Part shown: positions 36,845-46,600 of the stretch, piece by piece
How the letters are laid out: every line of letters starts with the position of its first letter
How positions within the stretch are numbered: position 1 is the stretch's first letter
Origin: Gordionus sp. m RMFG-2023
Lineage: Eukaryota; Nematomorpha; Gordioida; Chordodea; Parachordodidae
Direction of reading: 5' to 3'
Assembly: GCF_954871325.1 (NCBI RefSeq)
Contig: NC_088777.1
Coordinates: forward strand, 20,003,366 to 20,067,365
DNA length: 64,000 bases
Program-made: the position numbers and the translations under genes
The notes under the pieces: model-generated
What the model saw: only the letters and a program-made list of their open reading frames with translations
Told to the model about the DNA's origin: nothing
The model's database searches: none

Positions 36845-37514
36845 CTTATTTCAAATTTTTTTTCTCATTAGAATGTATTATTTAATTATACAACTATTTT
36901 ATGTAATACTTTTCAAAAACATGACATGACTTGATTAAGAAGATAAGAATAGCGGAGAGCATTTTATTAGAACTCAAGGAAGTTAGAGCTAATGTTGATG
37001 AAGAATTTCATATTTTATATGTTATTGTTGAGTCAAAAGCAGAGCTATAAGTGTTTAATATTTTTCCCCCTCGACTTGCAACAAGCAAGCTCATCATCAA
37101 AACATTAATAAAGAATCAGTAGAAGAGTATTATAAAACAAATGTTCCCTCTCTTAGATACATTTATAACCCAAATAAATGAATGGTTTTTAATTCATCAT
37201 GCAACACTTACCAATCTGCAGATATTACTTGCGCAAAAGCCTTCCCAATCTTTTTCAGATAATGATAGAAAAAAAAATAAATATTTATTAAATTTTTATC
37301 ATGAAGATGAAAGTATCTTATGATACCTTATTAGCTGAATAACTATGGTTGATAGTTCCAAAAAATGCTATGGATGCTTTGCATTATTTCAAACACATTT
37401 TAGATTATATTCCCAATGTATTAAAATGGTTATATATATTAGCAACTCTTCCCATTAGTAAACTAATGAGAAAACATTCTTTTTTTAAGAAGAATAACAG
37501 AGCCCTGTAGAGAT

Positions 37515-37765
37515 ACTATTTGCAGGGCACGGGCCGGATTTTTTTTTCTTTTTTTGGCCCGGCTCGGTTTTTTTAAAAAAAAAATTTCAGGCGCGGCCCG
37601 AATTTTTTTAAAATATATTATATTTATTTTTGATTTTTATAGCTAATAATGGCGATTTCAAATATGTAGTTTTAAAATATACAGCCCGGCCCGGATATAT
37701 TTAAAAAAAAATTAAAATACGATCCACCTGGGGGCCGGCAGGTCTCTGAAAAACTTACCTATGTA
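37515..37765. mobile_element. GGCCCGG-rich MITE-like insertion
   Basis: A 250-bp insertion interrupts the C-terminal transposase remnant of the surrounding hAT between ...ALPISK-type and ...SRLNGL-type coding. CAGGGCACGGGCCGG on the left and an inverted GGGGGCCGGCAGGTCTCTG on the right, with internal GGCCCGGC repeats and poly-A/T. No target duplication could be fixed. Confidence 0.55.
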
Positions 37766-38773
37766 GTACAACTTCTGAAAGTAGATTGAATGGTTTGGAT
37801 CTTTTGAATATTCATAGGCATTTAACGCCAAGCAAGGATGAGATAATTGAAAAATTAGCTCAAAACATACAAAATACAATTATTCCTAAGAAGCTTGTTG
37901 TGTTAATTTATATTTCTAACGTTTAAATTTTTATATTTTATATATAAATTTTAAAGGCTAAAAATATTCAAATTTCAATTTTGGGTCATTTAAGTGATTC
38001 ATATGGTGGTTATATTTTATAATTCACATTTATTTTATAGTTTTTCAATGCCGGTTTATATATATAATTTTTTTAATTCACATTAGTTTAAAATTGTGTA
38101 TTAAAAAAGTTATTAATCCTAATAAATTTATGCTTAATATTTTAAATAACTATAATATTTCTTAAAAAAATTTATTACCTCCCCCCCCCCCAGACCAAAT
38201 TCCTGCGTACGCGCCTGCCCACATTGTAATCATTAGTAGTTCTGTGAATGTTGTACTACAAGATAAGTGATTACAATTTCTGCAACTGTAGTTGCATCTG
38301 TATTATTTCTTATTTTTGGATAATATTTTTGTTTTGCAATGGATGTAGGTACACTCTCCTGCACTGATTAAAATAATGTGATTGAACAATAATAAATAAA
38401 ATAATTATCATTGAAATGAGTACAATATTACCTTATTATGTACTTAAACGTGATACGTGAAAATTAGGCGCCTATCTTTATAATGTTATACACACACAAG
38501 GTAGATTTCCAATTACAGATGTTTTGCGGGACATTCGCATAAAATATATTTTTTCATTGTAAAATTAAAATCGTTAGTTTTTTTATAAAATTTTATCTTG
38601 TTTACATTCTTTTATATTTAAAAAGGATCGTTGGTTATTTTATAAATTAAGATATTTTAATAAATCAAAATGTTATTTTATTTTGAAAAATAGTTATCGA
38701 ATTTGTATTTATATAAACTAATTATAAAAAATAATAGGCGGATAATTAAGTCAATTCAAAATCCCGGCCGGGC

Positions 38774-39420
38774 CTATTTTAGCAAATTTTTTATTTCTAC
38801 CGCAATTTTCATATTTTTACCGTAAAATACCAAATTTCTCCCGCAATTTGAAAATTTTGACCTGGCAACCCTGCACGCAGCACCAGTATTAAAATCCATA
38901 GTAAATTGCAGCCCATTTATCTTTACATCGATTTTAGCTTTATTAGGAAATGACAGGCGAGGTGTCCGTGGTAGAATCATTTGTATAGCATGCGTACACT
39001 CTTTCGTTATGTGGTTTGCTTTTCCGCGCCGAAAGCATATTACTTTTTGGTTGAAATTAGGTTTAAAACTTGATTTATAATTATTAAGAATATAGTAATT
39101 ATGATGGTTGAATTTGTTAGCATTATAATTATAATTATTATTAAATTTATTAACGTTAATAAAATTATTATTTCCAAAATAAGTATTTTTATGACCTTTT
39201 GTAGGCTTATGTTTATTTATTTTAATAACTTCTGCCTGGGCTTCCTTCTCCAATTAAGACAGCGCGATTGCTAAACGAACAGTATCTTCAAAAGTGATAT
39301 TTCCTTCGGTATATTTTGACCGAAGTTCTTTGTCTAGCTCAGGCAACCCTACTCCTAAGATAAAAATTTCTCTTAAGAGTTCAACCGGCGATTTAAAATT
39401 ACATAAAGAACAATCATTAT
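38774..39420 (-). mobile_element. LTR retrotransposon gag-protease fragment (fossil)
   Basis: A minus-strand fragment with a gag-like region, an Asn-rich linker, a CCHC-like zinc knuckle (CFRRGKANHITKEC) and a D-[ST]-G-A-like protease start (FTMDFNTGAACRV). No RT, integrase or LTRs are seen. It is a broken, truncated piece of a Ty3/Gypsy-like element, distinct from the 20-23.7 kb fossil. Confidence 0.7.
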
Positions 39421-40054
39421 TAATTTGAAAGCCAGCTTATCTTCAGTTTTAGTTACTATGAAAAAGAATTTTTCAACATTCTAAAATAATAAACTTGCCT
39501 CTTTCGCAATAAATTTATTAATAATGCATTTCATTTTTTTATTGTATAATAACTACTTTTATATTCAAAATCATATGGATAATAATAGTCATGTTGCTCC
39601 AGGATTATAAATTGTTATATTATCATTATAATTATAATACTGTTTTGATATCTCTCACGAGACCATTAAAACAGGAATTTATATTAAAATTAATTTAAGT
39701 TATTTATATTATATTTTAAATGGCTTAAATAATTTTTAAAAATCATAGAAAAATTAAAGGCGAGAGCATTCTGGCGATTGAACATTCTTGATGAGTGCAA
39801 GCAGTTATCGAATATTTTTGGCACATTTGTAAAGTTTTAAAATAGTTTTTAATTTCTCCGAAATCATCAAAATTTATTTAAATTATGCATGTAAATCTGA
39901 CGATGCAAATAAAATTAAAATGATGTCAGTTTTAATTATTCATAAATACTATAGCAATATTAATCATTGACGTTTTGATATTTGATTTTACAAATTCTCT
40001 CAGTAATAGTAGAAATAATTCTTTCTGCCATTCAAAATATCACGTCAAAAATGA
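39421..40054. other. Upstream region of the 504-codon ORF
   Basis: AT-rich, with no recognisable gene or repeat. A promoter for the downstream ORF would lie here, but no TATA or initiator motif stands out from the base composition. Confidence 0.35.
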
Positions 40055-41569
40055 ATGGGAAATTGCTTAGAGGTGATAAGAAGCATACGATTTGATCCAC
40101 CTACAATATTAGTTGATAAATATACAAATACTGACCTTTTAAAGGAGGATAAGGCTGTAAATACCACACCCAGTTTAATATTTGTACCCTCAAAAAACAA
40201 AATGTTAGAAACTAAACCAAGTAAGAAAAAGGGAGGGAACGTTTCGCCAATTAGTAATAAATCTAACTCAAATAAATCGTTCGCTAAATCTATCGTTAAA
40301 AGTAACTTGAATAAAGAATTTCTACCCAACACGAATGGACAACCATCTATAGATGCAACAACTTTCAAAGCTGGAATAGGTGTGAAAACAAATATCCCCA
40401 AAATTTTGAATTTAAATAAAACATTCACGGATCTAGAAAACAAGTCACTTAGCCGTGATTCTAAGAAAGGCGGCATCGAACCAACTTATGATCTTTTTGC
40501 AGTTCAAAAATCTTCTATGGAACATATTAAAGCAATTGAATACGATCCCATGATCCCAATCCCTCCTATTTCATTACCGCAAAATGAGGATATCGAAATT
40601 ACGGCAGAAATATCGGATGATTTTGGGAATATTGAAGCTGAAATAATGGGTTTAAATAGTCGCAAGGAGTTGAACAAAAAAAAGCTTGCAGAAAGTTTTA
40701 AGCATCACACTGACGTCGAGATATTAAATGACACCAAGATAAAAAGAGATGATAAATTGAGGTCAGGAGGGAACATGAAAGCAGATGGAAACAAACAATA
40801 CATGATCGCGAACAAAATTCCCATGACTGATCGCGAAATTTTAACTTTCACCCCTATCGATAAGGGTAGGTTAATAGATAATAAGGCTTCGACAGCCAAG
40901 GGCAACTTAATAGGTGTTAACAACGTATTACATGGAAATGATAAAGATGAAGAGGGTATGTTTCAAATGGAGGAACCTTCGAACATGATTAGTTCCAGTC
41001 ATGAACTTTCATCGTCTCTTCCGCCAGCGCATTATATTATTAAAAAATCAAGCATTAGAAATTTACCCAAATCAGACAGCATTACTATGTTGCATACAAC
41101 CGACCCCATGGCAGCTCAAATTATAAACGCAAGTCCTTCTGTGGAAAGATTCAAAGATCCTAGTATAAATTATCCTATAGGGGAGAGAGAATCAGAGAAA
41201 AAAAAGGCCGACGCTTCTTTTCTCAACAGGGATATCGACCCCAAAATTATTGTAACTCGTATAAATTCATTTTCTTTATCACCCAGTCCTTCTGCTGAAC
41301 TCGCTTCACCTGATACCCTTAAGAAAAATCGTCAATCTTCTTTGGATCATAAGCCTACTCCTCAACCCCAGAATTATAATAAATATAACGAAGATCATAT
41401 ATTAAATGGAGTCACTGTAAAAGGTAATAAAGATCCGTCTCCATCTCCACCCATTCCACAAGGTTCTATTTTAAATCCTGATCATTATTTTATGGATATA
41501 TTATATGTGGATGCGAATAAGAAATTAAGAGGCCTAAATGAGGATTCTAATTTGTCTCCGAAAGAATAA
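40055..41569 (+). CDS. Single-exon orphan protein, 504 aa, MGNC N terminus
   Basis: This is the longest open frame in the window. I do not recognise the protein. The start is the first ATG after an in-frame TGA that directly precedes it (ATGAATGG), so no upstream coding extends into it. The N terminus MGNCLEV fits an N-myristoylation site at Gly2 with a palmitoylatable Cys4, which would anchor the protein to membranes (inference). The rest is hydrophilic, rich in Ser, Lys, Asn, Asp and Pro, with no transmembrane segment, Cys cluster or catalytic signature: probably mostly disordered. Short hydrophobic patches occur, such as EYDPMIPIPPISLP (about residues 165-178) and DHYFMDILYVDAN near the C terminus. 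Pro-rich SPSPSPP-type segments could bind SH3/WW domains. Staying open for 505 codons in such AT-rich DNA argues strongly for coding. It could also be the exon of a larger spliced gene ending at TAA 41567-41569. Confidence 0.78.
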   Translation: MGNCLEVIRSIRFDPPTILVDKYTNTDLLKEDKAVNTTPSLIFVPSKNKMLETKPSKKKGGNVSPISNKSNSNKSFAKSIVKSNLNKEFLPNTNGQPSIDATTFKAGIGVKTNIPKILNLNKTFTDLENKSLSRDSKKGGIEPTYDLFAVQKSSMEHIKAIEYDPMIPIPPISLPQNEDIEITAEISDDFGNIEAEIMGLNSRKELNKKKLAESFKHHTDVEILNDTKIKRDDKLRSGGNMKADGNKQYMIANKIPMTDREILTFTPIDKGRLIDNKASTAKGNLIGVNNVLHGNDKDEEGMFQMEEPSNMISSSHELSSSLPPAHYIIKKSSIRNLPKSDSITMLHTTDPMAAQIINASPSVERFKDPSINYPIGERESEKKKADASFLNRDIDPKIIVTRINSFSLSPSPSAELASPDTLKKNRQSSLDHKPTPQPQNYNKYNEDHILNGVTVKGNKDPSPSPPIPQGSILNPDHYFMDILYVDANKKLRGLNEDSNLSPKE

Positions 41570-43021
41570 TTTTTTGTAATGGTGAAGAATTTATGTTTTG
41601 TAATGGTTTTATATTATTAATTTAAAGATTCATTCATATTCATTCCAATCCCTGTAAAATAACATTAAAAAAATGATAAATTATAGTAACTTGAAATTAC
41701 TTTTTTTAATTGCATATTTTTAATTAGTAAAATGGTAGGGTAAATATATTGGTAGAATCATAAAAATATCTGATATTAATGATAAGAATATTTGAAATTT
41801 ATACAAAGCTCAATTTCAGCATCACATTAAATTCTCAATAACTTTCTTGAGTGCCTTACTATTTGGCTTCAAAGGTTTTATCAAATAGACAATTTACATT
41901 TATAATACGATGTTTAAAATATATAAAATATTCAAAATATGATTTCTCAAATCTCCGGAGTTTGCCAAGCCACTTAATCTCATTTTAAAATTAAATATAC
42001 TAGAAGGTTAAAATTTTATCCTAATATAGCTTTTATTAGTTTACATTTATAGACTAAAATTATTTAAAATAATTCATTATTTAAATGAAATATTGATGAA
42101 ATATTGATGAAATATTCAAAAGGTTTTTGTATAATTTTAATTTTTATTAATATGTATAATAATTTATATATAAATTAAGTTTTATAGCAAAATTTTAACA
42201 CTCGTTCATAATTTAAGAGAGTTTTATGAGTATTTAATATGTCTAGATATTATTTCAATCATGATTAGTAAATTTAGAGCTAGCGAGGCTTGCTAAACCA
42301 TATACGTCAATTCTTTTAAATGATTTTTTTTTAGTAATTTTTACATTAGATATGGTGCGAAATTACAAATTCAATAAAATTAATAAAAGTCAATCATTTT
42401 ATATTAATAATTATCTAGAAGTACAGTAAAATTGATGAATTGATATTATAATATAATTAGGCTATTAAGTTATATCAAGATTGTAAATCAACAATGGTCA
42501 AAAGCAAACTTACAGGTAAATTTATTATTTTTAAGATATATTCTTTATTTAATATTTAAACAATATAATCAAATATGTTCTTATATTTTAACATATGATT
42601 GATTAAAATTATGATGGATTATAGTATTGTATTTGTTAATTGGCAGGGAAAACAAAATTAAGAAAGTGTTTTAAAATTTTTATTTTATTTATTTAAAAAA
42701 TTATTTAACTGAAAATGCAATATATTTTCATGCTTATATAGTTTACGAAAAATCAATTTAATAATTTATATAATCAAACTATTATAAAATGAGTCCGTAA
42801 GGTTAATATGTAATTTATATAAACAATAAAAAAAATCAATCCATAAGGTTAATATTTAGTTATAAGATAGCGAAATAGAAATATTAAAAAAAAATCAATC
42901 AGAACATCCCAAAAGTATTATATTTATATAATTTTTAAGAATTATAAGCCCTATAAAAAAATTTATTCACTGATTTATTTTATTTAAAATTCATGTTTAT
43001 ATATAGAAAGCACAATATTAT
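41570..43021. other. Intergenic, nothing recognised
   Basis: Very AT-rich (poly-T and poly-A runs); no open frame or repeat partner seen. TTTTGTAATGGT occurs twice within 35 bp just after the ORF stop. It may hold the 3' UTR of the 504-codon ORF, but no AATAAA is placed convincingly. Confidence 0.4.
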
Positions 43022-43683
43022 CAGGGTTGGGCAAATTTTTAGAAAATTGTATTAGGATACAGATACAGATACTTTATAAAATTTTGTATTTAAGATACAA
43101 GATACTTTAGAAAAATTTCACAAGATACTTGTATTTTTTTTAAAAAAAAAGTATCTAAGATACAAGATACTTTTTTAAAAAACTTTAAATAGTCAAAATC
43201 AAAATGTATAAAGCTTTATTTACTTATCTATAATAGAAATTTATAAAAAAATATTTAAAATAAATTGTAGAAAATAACAAATTTATTATAAAGGATAATG
43301 CGATATTCCATTTAATAATTATATAATTAGTAAATAATAATAAATCAGCATCATAAATCAGCACTATTTTTTAATATTATGACGATTTGGTCTATTAACC
43401 ATATTAGCAATGCGAAATAATCTTTCAACGGGGGCTGAGGAGGGTAATATTGTGTTATATTTAATAAATATTTCTTTTATATATTTATAACTATTTAACA
43501 TATTTATACTCCGCCTGTCATCTTTCATATAATTTAGGACCTCTATTTCAATATTATTTAATGAATTATTAGAATTGGATGTGGTACTTTTAAGGCAAAA
43601 GTAATCATCATCTTCATCAATTAAAGATTTTGTTGAAGTATTAATTTCAATATTATTTTTAAAAACAATTAAAACTTCATGTA

Positions 43684-46600
43684 CAGTCAAAACCGTTTAA
43701 TTGCGAAAGCTTGGGACCGAAATATTTAAAAATTTCGCAATTATCCGATTTTTGGCAATTATACGATTAAAATTCAACAATTTATTTATTAAAAATCAGT
43801 TTGTGTTTTTTATAAAGATATTTATCATCTATATATATTTTAATCATATAAGCCATCAAACTTTGCAATAAATACAATTTTTAATTAATGTAACCAATTA
43901 TATATTTTAATTTGAATAAGTTATGTAACGAATAAAAAAACTAAATTTTAAAAATGTATCTTATTTGTTGAAACATATGATCATAGCTTTTTTTTCTTCC
44001 CACCAATAATCCTATATTTTTATCGTCAATTCATCAAGTTATTATTTTATAAAAAGTATTCAATTAATTTAGATCAATCAAATAATATTAAAATATCTGA
44101 AGCACTTGAAAGTAATGTGATATATTTTGATATATTTATTTATATTTTCTCTAGATCTAGACATGATTATAGACAGAAAGGAACAAAGAAAACAAGACTT
44201 TTAATTATAAAAAGAATGTAATTATTTATGTATTAGCATTATAGTTGTTAATAAATTATTTTTTATTGAATAAAATTATAATTAAATTTGTTTACTTGAT
44301 TTTATCTCATTTTTTATTTAAGATATGTAAGAATTAAATCAAAAAAAGCTTTTGTGAAAGATAATAACATTTTTTCCTTTACAATACCCTAATATTTATT
44401 TCCATTAACTACTTTTGTCATTTTACCTTCATTAAATTTACTGAAATATAATTTTACACAAATATATTATCACTTTTTAAATTCTAATTTATTATTAAAG
44501 CCAAATTTTTGCCTAAAAAACTGGAAACAATAAGATTAATATAAAAGAATTTAAGTTTATTAAGTGTTTTGTTTTCATTCACATGATATTTGATCTAAAA
44601 TCCTGTGCCTATTCAAATCTTATAAATTAAATAACAGACCATGCTGGAATGAAAGTTTATTAATGCTTTATAACATAAGATTTTATTTGAACTAATTTTA
44701 TTATACATGCATCACAATTATTATAAAGTAATGTAAGATTTAATAAAAATATTTTGTGATAAGAGTTTGGCTAGACTCTGGAGTCAATAATTCTTTTTCC
44801 ACTATATTCTCTAGCTTTCTTAGTGAATCTTGATCCCTTAGATGTTCATGAGCATATTCAAGAAAAGTATAATAACCATTAAGGACCTGATTTTTTGTAA
44901 TTAAATGATCAGATATCTCTAGGTTCCCTTCGTCATTCTCTGAGCTTTCATAACCTTCTATAAAAAATAAGATTAATTAAAATTTTAAGTAATTAAACCT
45001 TCCAACTCTAATCTTATCTGATTACAAATATCCTGATCATCTAAAATTCCATGGCAGCTAGCATCATCGTGTAACACATATTCTTCAAATATGGGATCAA
45101 ATTCATCTTCTTCGTTGTCAGTTAATGCTATATCATCCTCCAATTCCCAATCAAATGCCATAGACTTATCAAAAAATTTAGCTTCAATAAAACACTTTAT
45201 GATTGTGGTACTTGTCACCTCACCCCATGCAAATTTTATAAGATAGAGGCTATCATAAAGTGTAAATCTTTTATAAAAAGAGGTGGTGTCATTTCCTTCC
45301 ATCAATGTTATCATTTTTCTCATGATACCCTTTCTATAATGACATTTAAAGGATCTAATTGCACCCATGTCCAAAGGTTGAATTAATGATGTTGTATTTG
45401 CTGGTAAAAAAATTATTTTATATTGTTAAATGTTAATTTTGTTTTATGACAAGATGCATTGTCACAAAACATAAAATTTTCTTCTTTAATGAGGAATCCC
45501 ATTCTTTAAGATATCTTCAAAAGTTGAGGTTGTCATGCAGCTGCTTTTATTGGAGTAGTATTTAACTGGTAATTTTTTATTTTTAAAGCACCTAGGGTTT
45601 TTAAATTTCCCTACAACATATAACTTTTTATCAGATCCATCCCCATTTATGATAAAAAGAACTGTGAGCTTTTCCTTGTCTGGTTTGAAGCCCAGTGGTT
45701 GAGTTCCACTAAATTTCATTGTGCCCTTTGGTAATGCTCGGTAGTATAGTCCTGTCTCATCACAATTGTAAATATTACTCCTTTGATAATCTTTAATCAG
45801 AGATGGGAGTGTATTTCTGCTCCATTCATTTGCATTAATAATATCTGCACTCCCCTTTTCATTGCAAACATTATGAAAATTTATATTCTTTTCCTAAATC
45901 TCTGCAACCAGCTGCTAGTAGGAATGCCTATAAATTACCTTCATTGAATGTTTGGCTAAAAAACATAGCTTTTTCTAACATCACTGGCCCATTTAGACTG
46001 CAATTTTTACTTCGCATTTGGGTAAACCAAATCAATAAAGCTGCTTCTGTCTTTGGGTAACAACTCATTCTAACTCTTTTAGTTGTAGGAGGTTTATTCC
46101 TTAGAAATTGTGAGCATAGATTTTCTTTATTCGCTATTAAACGGTAGATTGTCGAGACGTGGTACAGTCAAAACCGTTTAATTGCGAAAGCTTGGGACCG
46201 AAATATTTAAAAATTTCGCAATTATCCGATTTTTGGCAATTATACGATTAAAATTCAACAATTTATTTATTAAAAATCAGTTTGTGTTTTTTATAAAGAT
46301 ATTTATCATCTATATATATTTTAATCATATAAGCCATCAAACTTTGCAATAAATACAATTTTTAATTAATGTAACCAATTATATATTTTAATTTGAATAA
46401 GTTATGTAACGAATAAAAAAACTAAATTTTAAAAATGTATCTTATTTGTTGAAACATATGATCATAGCTTTTTTTTCTTCCCACCAATAATCCTATATTT
46501 TTATCGTCAATTCATCAAGTTATTATTTTATAAAAAGTATTCAATTAATTTAGATCAATCAAATAATATTAAAATATCTGAAGCACTTGAAAGTAATGTG

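Larger units (their letters stand above)
34946..38217 (+). mobile_element. hAT transposon with perfect 15-bp TIR, nested in copy 1b
   Basis: TIR CAGGCGCGTACGCAG at the left and its exact complement at the right; 8-bp target duplication CCCACATT at 34938-34945 and 38218-38225. A poly-G/C stretch lies just inside each end. Transposase remnants on +: 35229-35375 (SQWLERNISSEARKFLDLIL), about 37090-37320 (MFPLLDTFITQINEWFLIHH), about 37420-37500 (LATLPISKLMRKHSF) and 37770-37910 (STTSESRLNGLDLLNIHRHL), the DUF4371/dimerisation type. It is interrupted by the hAT at 35375-36844 and by a GC-rich element at about 37515-37765. Another decayed family member is at 13167-15352. Confidence 0.9.
34100..38540 (-). 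mobile_element. hAT remnant, copy 1b (-), split by a later hAT
   Basis: The minus-strand pieces 34100-34351 (MLQMCTSLQLKIDNRFYDAI) and 34590-34898 (LTDASNKGNIKIFLLTLRYF) match copy 1a. The 5' part resumes at 38218-38540, with DNA matching the 32381-32623 frame of copy 1a. The hAT at 34946-38217 splits it exactly, with CCCACATT on both sides. Its 3' end stops earlier than in copy 1a, so the convergent junction near 34100 is not a perfect mirror. Confidence 0.75.

Noticed and set aside
40045-40923. Minus-strand frames at 40045-40476 and 40705-40923
   Set aside because: Antisense shadows of the 504-codon ORF; hydrophobic composition typical of reverse-complement reading of a Lys/Asn/Asp-rich protein.
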